Shown here piece after piece: positions 7,097-15,754 of a stretch of DNA of 64,000 nucleotides (position 1 is the first letter of the stretch; the number at the start of each line of letters is the position of its first letter). Source of the stretch: JAENVU01 sp046598395 (GTDB taxonomy: Bacteria > Actinomycetota > Acidimicrobiia > IMCC26256 > JAENVU01). The notes under the pieces were generated by a model. The model did not search any database. It saw only the letters and a list, made by a program, of their open reading frames with translations, and was not told where the DNA came from. A program made the translations under genes and the position numbers. Where the stretch lies: NCBI GenBank assembly GCA_046598395.1, contig JBKJIQ010000050.1:1-64000 (forward strand). The letters run 5' to 3'.

Positions 7097-8287
7097 TCAG
7101 GGAGAGACCGGCACCGCCGTAGGCCCGGCGACCGTCTCGGGCGCGGCTATGGCCATCGGCAGTGGCCCGATCATGTTGTTCCATTGGCGAACGTTCGTAT
7201 TGAGCCCGCGATCGATGAACACCGACTTCGCGGCCCGGAAGATGTTGTCGGCGATGACCACGTTGGAGCTCGCAAAGACGGCCACCCCCGACAGGTGGTG
7301 AGACCATTGCGTGGGTTGCACGTTGCCGCGTATCTCCACGCCGTTCACGTGGCGGAAGACCAATGGGGCACCGAAGCCGCTCACCGGACCGTCAGACACA
7401 TTGTCGATGACCCGGTAGTTGGAACGTGTGCCCTTCGGTGGCGCGATATAGATCGTCATCGCCTTTCCGTAGAGGTGGTTCCCGATGATCGACACGTTGT
7501 CTATTGGAGCCGCGGCACCCACGCTGGCGAAGAAGAGGAGCCGACCCTTCCCGATCGTGTTGTTCCGGATCATGATGTTGTGCGAGCCCCACGTGGGTAA
7601 CGACGGCTCCATGTCGATGGTGGCTCGCCGGGTCTCACTGATCGAGTTGTTCTCGAACAGGATGTCGGAACCGTTGATGGTCCAGCCCTGGCGCCCATTG
7701 CGCGAGAACGTGGAGTTTCGAACGGTGAGGTGGTTCGTTCCCGGACCGACCCACACGAAGTCTCCGTACACGTCGTAGGCCTGCACATGATCGAGCGTGA
7801 TGTTGGTGGTGCCCATCGTGAGGTACGCGTGTTGGGCCTCGAACCTGGGTACATACGCGAGGTCGCCTCGTCCGGCGTGAGGATTGGCGCCGATCGAGAT
7901 CACATTGCGCACCAGGAGATCACGGCTGCCGAGGAAGCTCCACATGTTGCGGGTCCGCACCGAGTTCGTACGAACCAGCTCGCTGCCGTCGGTCACGGCC
8001 CGAAAGGTGGAGTCCTTGCCGTCGATCGTGAGCCCGGTGCGGTTCTTGAACACCAAGGTGCCATCGATGCGGTAGCAGCCGAGCGGCGCGAAGGTGAGGC
8101 TGGACCCGTCCGGCAGGGAGTCGATCCAGGCCTGGATCTCGCCGGTGACGTTCCGTGAGCAGTCGGCCGGGATGGCCGAGGGAACGGTGGCGACCACGGC
8201 CGCCGATGCACGTGCCATGGGTGTGACCGCGGCCGCGAGAGATGCCGCGACGAGGAACCCCATGCTGATCGCTCCGCGAGATCGCAT
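7097..8287 (-). CDS. secreted right-handed parallel beta-helix protein
   Basis: 396-residue exported protein. A signal peptide is clear (MRSRGAISMGFLVAASLAAA, cleavage near ARASA). After two cysteines the body is made of repeating short strands such as LLVRNVISIG, ITLDHVQAYDVYG, LTVRNSTFSRNG, ILFENNSISE, IMIRNNTIG and VVIADNIF, the ladder of pectate-lyase/PbH1 beta-helices. Such folds bind or cleave polysaccharides outside the cell. Catalytic residues are not assignable. It is divergent from a membrane glycosyltransferase at 8352, which suggests a link to surface or extracellular glycans. Confidence 0.8.
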   Translation of the reverse strand: MRSRGAISMGFLVAASLAAAVTPMARASAAVVATVPSAIPADCSRNVTGEIQAWIDSLPDGSSLTFAPLGCYRIDGTLVFKNRTGLTIDGKDSTFRAVTDGSELVRTNSVRTRNMWSFLGSRDLLVRNVISIGANPHAGRGDLAYVPRFEAQHAYLTMGTTNITLDHVQAYDVYGDFVWVGPGTNHLTVRNSTFSRNGRQGWTINGSDILFENNSISETRRATIDMEPSLPTWGSHNIMIRNNTIGKGRLLFFASVGAAAPIDNVSIIGNHLYGKAMTIYIAPPKGTRSNYRVIDNVSDGPVSGFGAPLVFRHVNGVEIRGNVQPTQWSHHLSGVAVFASSNVVIADNIFRAAKSVFIDRGLNTNVRQWNNMIGPLPMAIAAPETVAGPTAVPVSP

Positions 8288-8351
8288 AGGGGTTGTATCG
8301 ACAGATTTGGGCCAAGATCTGAAGTCGCGCCGCGCCTACGATCTGCACCCA

Positions 8352-9695
8352 ATGACGCGCCCGGACTCCGCTCGCTGGTTTTGGTGGGGCATGGTCGGTG
8401 TGGTGGCGGGCGCGCTGGCGATCCGCCTGGCCTACATCCTGGTGTCGCGCCAACACATCCAGTTCGGCGGCGACGCGTTCTTCTACCACGGTGGCGCCAA
8501 CCTCTTGGCGGACGGGAAGGGATTCATTTCCCCCTTTCACCCGAACCGAGCGGTGAAGGCCAGCGAGCATCCGCCCCTCTACATGTTGTACCTCGCGATC
8601 CCGTCGTTGTTCGGTTTCCAGAGTCAACTCACCCACCTGATCTGGTCGGCGATCTTGGGCGTCGGGACTGTGGTGGTGATCGGGCTCACCGGCCGTGAGA
8701 TCGGCGGACCGCGTCTCGGTCTGATTGCCGCGACACTGGCCGCGACATACCCGAATATGTGGATCCCCGACGGCTCGCTCATGATCGAGAGCATGGCGAT
8801 CTTCGCGACCGCGGTCGCGGTGTATCTCGCCTACCGGTGTTGGCGTGAACCCAGTTGGTGGCGCCTGGCGGCGGTGGGCGCCGCGAGCGGCGCGGCTGCG
8901 TTGAGCCGTTCCGAGCTGATCCTCATGGTCCCGTTCATGGTGGTGCCGCTTGCCCTGGTGGCGAAGCAGTTGTCGCGACCACAGCGGTGGATCGGCATCG
9001 GAGCGGGTGCGCTCGCATCGGTGATCGTGATGGCCCCGTGGCTGGTCTTTAACCTCACCCGGTTCGAAAAGCCCGAACTCCTCACGAGTAGCACCGGGCT
9101 GCTGCTTGCGGCCACGAATTGCGACGACATTTGGCGAAGCGAGCACCAGAGTTATTTCTCGATCCAATGCACCTACGACATTCGCCGCCAGAAGGTCCCT
9201 CCCGGCCTCGATCAGTCCGAAGAGGACGTGATTTACCGGGATGCGGCAATTCGTTATATCAGGGAAAATACCGACCTCATACCCGGTGTCGTCGCGGCTC
9301 GGGTCGGGGCAATTCTCGGTGTCTATCAACCCAGCCTGCAGATCCAGATCGACGGAGTCATCGAGGGCCGGGGCCATACGCTCGCCCGGGCCGGGATGTA
9401 CTCGTTCTATGCGATGGCCCTGCTATCGGTGGCAGGTGCGATCGCGCTGCGACGACGGCGTTCCGCCCCGGTCTTCCCGTTGCTGGTACCCCCGGCGATG
9501 GTGTTGATCACGGTCGTGTTGACTTACGCGAGCACGCGGTTTCGTGCGTCGGCCGAGGTCGCCCTGTGCATCCTCGCCGCGGTCGCGATCGACGCGGCGA
9601 TCAACGCGGTGCAGACCCGTAGGCCCGGCGGCCACACCGCGCCGGCCCCCGTTGATACTGACCGGCAGCCCGAACTGGATCCTGAACCGGTTTGA
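8352..9695 (+). CDS. GT39/ArnT-like integral membrane glycosyltransferase
   Basis: 447-residue multi-span membrane protein of the GT-C superfamily (PMT/ArnT type), expected to transfer a sugar from a polyprenyl-phosphate donor on the outer membrane face. After TM1 comes a loop with FGGDAFFYHGGANLLADG (acidic residues typical of the first periplasmic loop) and SEHPPLYMLYLAIP (the HPP motif), then a series of hydrophobic segments. The start ATG 8352 gives a normal N-terminus; a TACGAT box lies 9 nt upstream. Upstream in-frame codons overlap the divergent beta-helix gene and are not used. Acceptor unknown. Confidence 0.8.
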   Translation: MTRPDSARWFWWGMVGVVAGALAIRLAYILVSRQHIQFGGDAFFYHGGANLLADGKGFISPFHPNRAVKASEHPPLYMLYLAIPSLFGFQSQLTHLIWSAILGVGTVVVIGLTGREIGGPRLGLIAATLAATYPNMWIPDGSLMIESMAIFATAVAVYLAYRCWREPSWWRLAAVGAASGAAALSRSELILMVPFMVVPLALVAKQLSRPQRWIGIGAGALASVIVMAPWLVFNLTRFEKPELLTSSTGLLLAATNCDDIWRSEHQSYFSIQCTYDIRRQKVPPGLDQSEEDVIYRDAAIRYIRENTDLIPGVVAARVGAILGVYQPSLQIQIDGVIEGRGHTLARAGMYSFYAMALLSVAGAIALRRRRSAPVFPLLVPPAMVLITVVLTYASTRFRASAEVALCILAAVAIDAAINAVQTRRPGGHTAPAPVDTDRQPELDPEPV

Positions 9696-9767
9696 TCCGA
9701 GATTGTTGGACATTCGGGGTTCTGTGACACCTCTCGTGGTCCGTAAATGCGGAGCCTGATATTTCGG

Positions 9768-11078
9768 TCAGGGAACCGCGATTTGGCTGGTCGGCGGGCC
9801 GGTGACGGGCCGGGCATCGAGGCCCATGGTCCACGTGTCGTACACCCCGGTACCAGGTTCGAAACCCTGCCAATCTTCGAACCTCGAGGATGCCCCCCGA
9901 TAGTGAATCGTCCGGTGGGCCGCCAACAAGGTGCGGCACTCCACGAAGGTGGTGCAGTCCTGCGCGCCGGTGAGGTTCGGGGTGACGCGAGTCCGGATCC
10001 TCGCGGGGTCATCGGTGCGCGCTGCAATGGCGGCGAGACCGATGAGGATCGTGCAGTCGTACGCGGCGGCGGAGAAGAACGGCTCCACCCCGGCGGCGAA
10101 GATTCGGGCGTTGAACGGATGGTCGATGCCGCTCGGAGATCCCGCGGGCGTTGTTCCCTTCAGCCCGGCCACGATCGCGGGGAACGCCTGATCAACCAAT
10201 CCCCCGAGGTCCGCGGCCTGGAGACCGTCGGAGCCATAGGTCGGTATTTGCGTGGGACCTTTTCCGGCGGCGGCGAGCGCCCGGATCACCGGGGCGATTG
10301 CAGCGGGAAATCCGATGAGCACAACTGAATCCGGCTCGGCGCGCGAGGCCCGTTTCACGATGGCGGTAGCATCGCCGTTGGGTGTGGCGGTGACCAGCCG
10401 GGCCGATCGGGCCCCAAGGGCTTGAAGCCGAGCGCGCACTGCCCGACCGAACGGAACGCCGTAGGAATCTCGCACCGCCAGAACGACCGGCTTGCGATGC
10501 CCATCGGCGATGACCAGCTTCGCCAGCGCGTCGGCCTGGAGTTTGTCGGGTGGCGCGGTGCGGAAGTAGTAGCCGCCGGAGTCGATGGTGGACAGCGCCC
10601 CGGCCGAGTTCGAACCCGAACACATCACGACCTGCGCCTTCCGCGCCGGCGGAATCAAGTCGGCCGCGATGTCCGACGACGACGGCCCGACGATGGCATC
10701 GACGTGGACGGTGTTGGTGAGGGTGGTGAATGCGGCGAGGGCCGTTGCGCCATCCGAACCGTCGTCGGCAATCGTGAGCCCAACGGGGTTGCCGCCAACG
10801 CCGCCCGCGAAGTTCATCTCGTCGACTGCGAGTTTCACCGGTGTGGTGAACGAATCCGCGATCGGTGCTACCGGTCCGGAGATGGGCGCGAGCGCGCCAA
10901 TGACGAGCGCGCCGTCGATCCCGGCCCGTCTCGGCTCCGTGGTCGTGGTGGAGCGACTGCTCGCCGATGAGCCGGGAACCCGGCCCGCCTTCGAACCGCG
11001 TTCGCTGCTGCAAGCGATGGTCACGGTCAGCGTGATGCTGAGCGCGATGACGGTGAGGGAGTGACGCCTCAAACGCAC
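9768..11078 (-). CDS. branched-chain amino-acid-type ABC substrate-binding lipoprotein
   Basis: 436-residue periplasmic-binding-protein type I (LivK-like, Peripla_BP_6). The N-terminus has a lipoprotein signal ending in TIACSS, so Cys23 should be lipidated and the protein anchored outside the membrane. A Ser/Thr linker follows, then IGALAPISGP, DEMNFAGGVGG and the IVGPSSSDIAADLIPPA region typical of the family. A GGAGGA ribosome-binding site precedes GTG 11078. No Liv permease or ATPase genes are adjacent, so it is an orphan receptor in this window. The ligand is unknown. Confidence 0.85.
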   Translation of the reverse strand: MRLRRHSLTVIALSITLTVTIACSSERGSKAGRVPGSSASSRSTTTTEPRRAGIDGALVIGALAPISGPVAPIADSFTTPVKLAVDEMNFAGGVGGNPVGLTIADDGSDGATALAAFTTLTNTVHVDAIVGPSSSDIAADLIPPARKAQVVMCSGSNSAGALSTIDSGGYYFRTAPPDKLQADALAKLVIADGHRKPVVLAVRDSYGVPFGRAVRARLQALGARSARLVTATPNGDATAIVKRASRAEPDSVVLIGFPAAIAPVIRALAAAGKGPTQIPTYGSDGLQAADLGGLVDQAFPAIVAGLKGTTPAGSPSGIDHPFNARIFAAGVEPFFSAAAYDCTILIGLAAIAARTDDPARIRTRVTPNLTGAQDCTTFVECRTLLAAHRTIHYRGASSRFEDWQGFEPGTGVYDTWTMGLDARPVTGPPTSQIAVP

Positions 11079-11215
11079 GAGGTCCTCCGCGGCGGTTGGG
11101 AAGTAGACGATGGATGGGCTTGGCGCGACCCTATCGAGCCGACGGAAGCAGGCTGGTTACAGGTTTCCGGCGTTGGTTGCCGACAACTACTCGGAGCGCC
11201 GCGAGCGCCCCGATA

Positions 11216-11231
11216 GGGAGGAACCGCCACG
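11216..11231 (+). promoter_or_regulatory. strong Shine-Dalgarno followed by ACG instead of ATG
   Basis: A purine-rich GGGAGGA at 11216-11222 is followed at 11229 by ACG AAC CGT CAT, in frame with a complete signal peptide of the downstream secreted protein. An in-frame TAG at 11214-11216 rules out an earlier start, and no ATG, GTG or TTG occurs in frame until GTG 11337, inside the signal sequence. Either translation starts at ACG or an ATG has mutated. Confidence 0.5.
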
Positions 11232-11336
11232 AACCGTCATTGCAACCCCGTTGAGCGAGCAGCCGACTGCTCAGTATCCGTCCGACCGCGCACGGGTGGG
11301 ACCGCCGCTGTTACCGCGCTGGCCATCGGTCTCGTA

Positions 11337-13229
11337 GTGGCTGCGGCGGTCGCCCCGACGGCGAGCGTCGGTGCGTGGCCCGGCGATCCCGATGGCACCT
11401 TCGGTCACTGTGGCCAGCAAGCGCTCGATGTGGTTGCGGGCGAGGCAAGCAGCGCGCGCGCCGCCGCGCTGCAGTCCGATGGCAAAGTGCTCGTCGCCGG
11501 GTCAGCCGGTGACCGCGGGTTGGTGATGCGACTCAACGACGGGAGCTACGACCCGACGTTCGGCACCACCGGGCGGACCCGCATCATGGTCACGGGTACC
11601 GCGCGGTATTTCGCCGTCGCACCGAGCGCCGCGGGTGGCGCGGTGGCGGCCGGGAGTCGGGTCAACGGCTCCGCGTCCGACACGATGATCGTGCGTCTCA
11701 AGGCCAACGGAACGGTCGACACCACATTCCACGGCACCGGTCGCGTCGTGGTCGACATGGGTGGTACCGATTCCGCACGAGCCGTGGTCGCGCTGAATGA
11801 CGGGAGCGTGCTGGTTGCGGGCGACGCCACCACTGGCGGGTACGTCGCGCGCTACACCAACTCGGGTGGGCCCGATTCCGGCTGGGACAGTGACGGTCGG
11901 AGAACCGCATTGCCGATGATGGTCCGCTCACTCATCGCGCAGGCTGATGGCTCGGTCTACGTCGGGGGATCGACGCCAACCAGTCCGGCCGACTGGCGGA
12001 TCATGCGACTCAACGCCGATGGCAGTACCGACACCGCGTTTGGTGGCTCCAACGGATTGACGATCGACGTGAGTGGTCACGATGTCGTGACGGCGATGGT
12101 GTTACAACCGGACGGCAAGGTGGTGGCTACCGGTTTCGGCAAGGGCGCGGCGGGTCATGGCCAGACGATCGTGCGTCGCTACCTCGCGAATGGAACGGCG
12201 GATCCCGCGTTCACCCCTTACCGCGATGCCTTCGGAGTGACCGACACCCCGACCGCGATCACGCGTCAGTCCGATGGTGCGCTCGTGATCGCCGGGAACT
12301 CGAAGGTCGGATCCGACAATGATCTGGTGTTGGTTCGCCTCGCCGACGATGGCGTTGCCGACGCTGGATTCGGGATCGACGGGGCCACGGTGGTGGATGC
12401 CGGCCGGCGCTCCGCGGTGTTCGGCGTTGTGGCGCCGGCCGACGGGCGGATTCTTGCATTGGGAACCACGCGCCTCGCAGGGCGCGACGTCGTGGGCGCG
12501 TTTCGATTCCAAGGCAACACGTCGACGGCCGCGGTTCCGGTGCAGGGAGTCGTGGTCGATGCCAACGGCGGGCTGCACGGGTGGAGCGCGGGGTGCCAAG
12601 CGGCGCCGAGCGGGTTTGTGGGCGGCCCATTCTGGCCGGGATCGGACGTGGTTCGTGGGGTAGCAGTGCTGCCCGGAAACCGCGGTGTGGTGGTCGATGC
12701 ATACGGCGGGACTCACGGGTTCTCATTCGGTGAATCCCCGGGCGCGACTCCGCCCACTCACGGCGCTCCCTACTGGCCCGGCTGGGACATCGTGCGCGGG
12801 GTGGCCGTACTCCCCGACGGAACCGGTGGATTTGAACTCGACGGGTTTGGTGGGCTCCATCCCTTCTCGATCGGAAGCGGAGCGGTCCCCGCGCTTCCGG
12901 CTGGCGCACCGTATTGGTCCGGCTTGGACATCGCTCGTGGAGTCGCGGTGATGCCGGACGGTTTCGGTGGCTACGTGGTGGACAAGTCCGGTGGGATCCA
13001 CGCGTTCGGCGGCGCGCCGGCGCCGAACGCGGGCAGTCCGTACTGGGCCGGCCAGGACGTTGCGCGCGGCATCGCACTTTCATCTGATGGCAGTGGCGGC
13101 TGGATCGTGGACTACTCCGGTGGCTTGCACCCCTTCGGAACGGGAGGCGACCCCGCGCCGCCTCCCGCGGTCGGCGGTCCGTATTGGTCGGGAGCGGCGT
13201 TCGCCCGTGGAGTCGCGGTTCTCCCGTAG
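11337..13229 (+). CDS. secreted double beta-propeller protein (delta-60 repeats plus GG-H-F repeats)
   Basis: At least 630 residues from GTG 11337, or 666 from an ACG at 11229 that would restore a full signal peptide (TALAIGLVVAAAVAPTASV core). Part one (about residues 12-395) has seven delta-60 repeats, each with a D-x-x-F-G-x-x-G turn and a QSDGKVLVAG-like strand, consistent with a seven-bladed propeller. Part two (about 400-630) has roughly 46-residue repeats of the form PYWxGxDxxRGVAV, DGxGG, DxxGGxHxF. It begins with the second half of a repeat and ends with the first half, which would close a five-bladed propeller. Extracellular binding or adhesion is the likely role. Followed by a sulfatase gene 9 bp later. 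Confidence 0.8.
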   Translation: MAAAVAPTASVGAWPGDPDGTFGHCGQQALDVVAGEASSARAAALQSDGKVLVAGSAGDRGLVMRLNDGSYDPTFGTTGRTRIMVTGTARYFAVAPSAAGGAVAAGSRVNGSASDTMIVRLKANGTVDTTFHGTGRVVVDMGGTDSARAVVALNDGSVLVAGDATTGGYVARYTNSGGPDSGWDSDGRRTALPMMVRSLIAQADGSVYVGGSTPTSPADWRIMRLNADGSTDTAFGGSNGLTIDVSGHDVVTAMVLQPDGKVVATGFGKGAAGHGQTIVRRYLANGTADPAFTPYRDAFGVTDTPTAITRQSDGALVIAGNSKVGSDNDLVLVRLADDGVADAGFGIDGATVVDAGRRSAVFGVVAPADGRILALGTTRLAGRDVVGAFRFQGNTSTAAVPVQGVVVDANGGLHGWSAGCQAAPSGFVGGPFWPGSDVVRGVAVLPGNRGVVVDAYGGTHGFSFGESPGATPPTHGAPYWPGWDIVRGVAVLPDGTGGFELDGFGGLHPFSIGSGAVPALPAGAPYWSGLDIARGVAVMPDGFGGYVVDKSGGIHAFGGAPAPNAGSPYWAGQDVARGIALSSDGSGGWIVDYSGGLHPFGTGGDPAPPPAVGGPYWSGAAFARGVAVLP

Positions 13230-13232
13230 GTT
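13227..13232 (+). promoter_or_regulatory. -10 box TAGGTT, leaderless start
   Basis: TAGGTT overlaps the stop codon of the propeller gene and lies 6 nt before ATG 13239. Confidence 0.5.
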
Positions 13233-13238
13233 TGGTCC

Positions 13239-14738
13239 ATGCCCAACGTGTTGTTCATCACCGTGGACCAGTGGCGCGGGGAGTGTCTCGGCGCGGCCGG
13301 TCATCCGATCGTGCAGACACCGAACCTCGATCGGCTGGCCGCGGAAGGCGTGCTGTTTCGTCGGCACTTCGCCCAGGCCGCGCCGTGTGGGCCGTCGCGC
13401 GCGTCCATTCACACCGGTCAGTACCTGATGAATCATCGGTCCGTGCTGAACGGCACGCCGCTCGACGCGCGTTTCACGAATGTCGCGCTGGAGGTTCGGG
13501 CGCATGGTTACGACCCGGTGCTGTTCGGGTACACCGACGCGTCGCCCGACCCGAGGGTTCTCGCCGCGGATGACCCGCGCTTACGGAGCTACGAGGGAGT
13601 CCTGCCGGGTTACCGCGTGGTGCTCGATCTCCCGGAGCATGGCGCGGCGTGGGGCGAATGGTTGGTCGGGCAGGGATACGAGATCCCCGACAGTGTCGCG
13701 GATCTTTACGAGCCGATCTCTGACGCGCCCGGCGCACCCACGGCCTACGCCGCGGAGCATTCCGAGGCCGCGTTCCTCACCGGTGAGGTGCTGCGATATC
13801 TGGACGAGCAGGACCAAGCAGCCGACGGTGACGGCTGGTTTGTCCACGCGGCGTATATCCGTCCCCACCCGCCGTTCGCGGCGCCCGCGCCCTACGCATC
13901 CATGTACGACCCGACCACGATGTCGATGCCGGTGCGGAAGGAAACCTTCGATGCAGAAGGCACGGTCAGCCCGCTGCTCGCCGGCGCGTTGGCGATCCCC
14001 GGTATCCGTCTCGGCGACGACACCGAGGAGCTGCTGCAAACGCGAGCGACCTACTTCGGGATGATGAGCGAAGTTGACGCGCAGGTTGGTCGCTTGCTCG
14101 ACGGCATCCGGGCGCGAGGCGAGTGGAACGACACGCTGGTGATCCTCACCTCTGACCACGGCGAGCAACTCGGCGATCACTGGCTGACGCAGAAGCTCGG
14201 CTGGTTCGACCAGAGTTACCACATACCTCTGATCATCCATGACCCGCGCGCCGCACACTCCGACGGGACCGTGGTTGATGGTCCGTTCACCGAGAACGTG
14301 GATCTGATGCCGACGATCCTGGAGTGGTTGGAAATCGCGGTCCCGATGCAATGCGACGGACGGTCGCTGCTCCCATGGGTGGCCGGATCCACGCCGGTGC
14401 ATTGGCGTGACGCCGCGTTCTGGGAGTGGGAGTTCCGCGACCCGATCGGTGGTTTCGCGGAGGCTGTTTTCGGACTCACCATGGATCAGTGCGCACTGTG
14501 TGTGCTGCGCGACGAACACGGGAAGTACGTGCACTTCACGGGCTTGCCCCCACTCTTTTACGACCTGGAGCGCGACCCGTCGGAGTTCGAAAACCGCGCG
14601 GAGGACCCTCAGTACGCGGCCACGGTGTTGCGCTACGCGCAACGCATGTTGTCGCTGCGCATGGAGCACATGGATCAGACACTGACCGGTCTCGTGGTCA
14701 CCTCTGCGGGTCTCCTCGATGGACGCGCGTCTGCTTAA
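13239..14738 (+). CDS. sulfatase-superfamily hydrolase, phosphonate-monoester-hydrolase-like
   Basis: 499-residue type I sulfatase-fold enzyme. NVLFITVDQWRGE supplies the N-terminal metal aspartate. APCGPSRAS contains the CxPSR core whose cysteine would be converted to formylglycine. TSDHGEQLGDH supplies the second metal site. Beyond the core, the TGQYLMNHRSV, RPHPPFAAPAPYASMY, KYVHFTGLPPLFYDLERDP and DQTLT segments match my memory of bacterial phosphonate monoester hydrolases (PMH/arylsulfonatase group) better than classic arylsulfatases. No signal peptide, so probably cytoplasmic. A formylglycine-generating enzyme gene is not in the window. Confidence 0.85.
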   Translation: MPNVLFITVDQWRGECLGAAGHPIVQTPNLDRLAAEGVLFRRHFAQAAPCGPSRASIHTGQYLMNHRSVLNGTPLDARFTNVALEVRAHGYDPVLFGYTDASPDPRVLAADDPRLRSYEGVLPGYRVVLDLPEHGAAWGEWLVGQGYEIPDSVADLYEPISDAPGAPTAYAAEHSEAAFLTGEVLRYLDEQDQAADGDGWFVHAAYIRPHPPFAAPAPYASMYDPTTMSMPVRKETFDAEGTVSPLLAGALAIPGIRLGDDTEELLQTRATYFGMMSEVDAQVGRLLDGIRARGEWNDTLVILTSDHGEQLGDHWLTQKLGWFDQSYHIPLIIHDPRAAHSDGTVVDGPFTENVDLMPTILEWLEIAVPMQCDGRSLLPWVAGSTPVHWRDAAFWEWEFRDPIGGFAEAVFGLTMDQCALCVLRDEHGKYVHFTGLPPLFYDLERDPSEFENRAEDPQYAATVLRYAQRMLSLRMEHMDQTLTGLVVTSAGLLDGRASA

Positions 14739-15024
14739 TCGCTCGTCCGCTCGGATGTCGTGTGTCTGATATCGGTCGGGATGCTCCCTTGCGGCTCACC
14801 TCCGCTTCGCTCCGGTTCGGGTCAGGGCGATCGGGGTCGTCCTCGGGAAGTCGGGCAATTCGGGCCTTGTGAAGATGGTCACAAAGTTTTCTGGTGACGA
14901 CGTGTCGGGCCCGTCCCCAGTTGCCATGGGGCCGGTCACCCGCCCCGGTGAAACCCCGATGTTCTGCCAGAAATTGCCATCCGGCTGGGTTGCGGTCTCT
15001 CCCCCCAGGTAGCGTTGCGGTTCC

Positions 15025-15055
15025 GAAAGCCCGCTGAATCCTTTGCGCGGCTTTC
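15025..15055 (+). other. hairpin in the leader of the Rpf-like gene
   Basis: GAAAGCC at 15025-15031 pairs with GGCTTTC at 15049-15055, with CGC/GCG inside, about 75 bp before ATG 15130. No T-tract follows. The surrounding gap 14739-15129 contains no gene I can support. A c-di-AMP (ydaO) riboswitch is known before actinobacterial rpf genes, but I cannot match its conserved core here. Confidence 0.35.
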
Positions 15056-15129
15056 GTTCTCCCAATCCTTAGGCGTGCATCGACGCGCGCCCGGACGGGT
15101 CGGGGGTTGGCGGAGTGAAAGGAGACCCC

Positions 15130-15711
15130 ATGAACGGTCGCGCCTATGTGATCGCCTCAGGACTGCTCGTCACCGCGACGGGCGCCGCACTCGTCGGTTC
15201 GGCAACCGCTGCCGCGACGAGTGGACCCCGGACCACCACGGCCCGGCGCCACCACGAGGCTCGCCCCACGCGGACCGCGTCGACGGCACCCGTCCTCCCG
15301 ACGGTTGACCCTGCTGTGCGCGCTCGCTCCGAAGCCGTCGCGATCGCCCGGTGGGTGGAGACAGTCAACTCCGCCCGTTGGTATGAAGCGGTCACGGAGA
15401 ACCTGGCTCGGGAAGCCGCGGCGGCCGCCGCCGCGGCACGACCCCGGTCGGAGGGTTACAGCGGGAACATTCTCGAGTGCATCAAGCACCGCGAGAGTGA
15501 CGGCCAGTACGACGTCGTGAACTCATCGTCGGGGGCCGCGGGTGCATACCAGTTCATGCCCGGAACCTGGGACAACACCGCGCGTGCCGCAGGGCGTCCC
15601 GACTTGGTTGGGGTGAATCCGTCGAACGCGAGCCCCGCGGATCAGGATGCGATGGCGCAGTTCTTGATGAGCACGCAGGGGCTCGGACCGTGGGGTGGCG
15701 GCTGTGGTTGA
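15130..15711 (+). CDS. Rpf/transglycosylase-like secreted protein
   Basis: 193-residue exported protein: signal peptide (GLLVTATGAALVGSATAAA), a Thr/Arg/Pro-rich linker, an Ala-rich helix, then a C-terminal resuscitation-promoting-factor/lysozyme-like domain from about residue 110. The domain shows ECIKHRESDGQY (catalytic glutamate in HRES), SSSGAAGAYQFMPGTWD and a final GPWGGGCG, so the two cysteines can form the usual disulfide. These enzymes cut peptidoglycan glycan strands and promote exit from dormancy. GAAAGGAG precedes ATG 15130. A second Rpf-like gene begins 43 bp downstream. Confidence 0.85.
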   Translation: MNGRAYVIASGLLVTATGAALVGSATAAATSGPRTTTARRHHEARPTRTASTAPVLPTVDPAVRARSEAVAIARWVETVNSARWYEAVTENLAREAAAAAAAARPRSEGYSGNILECIKHRESDGQYDVVNSSSGAAGAYQFMPGTWDNTARAAGRPDLVGVNPSNASPADQDAMAQFLMSTQGLGPWGGGCG

Positions 15712-15754
15712 TCAATCCAAGACTCCAGCCGGTTCTGATCTTCGTGAGGTTGAT

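Noticed and set aside
8094..8351. N-terminal extension of the membrane glycosyltransferase
   Set aside because: Antisense to the beta-helix gene's signal peptide; the GT-C protein has a normal start at 8352.
13581..14669. 362-codon minus-strand frame
   Set aside because: Shadow of the sulfatase-like gene; composition is typical of antisense high-GC frames.
14739..15129. c-di-AMP (ydaO) riboswitch before the Rpf-like genes
   Set aside because: Expected by biology, but the conserved GGGGTGAATC-type core and partner segments are not recognisable; only a plain hairpin is seen.
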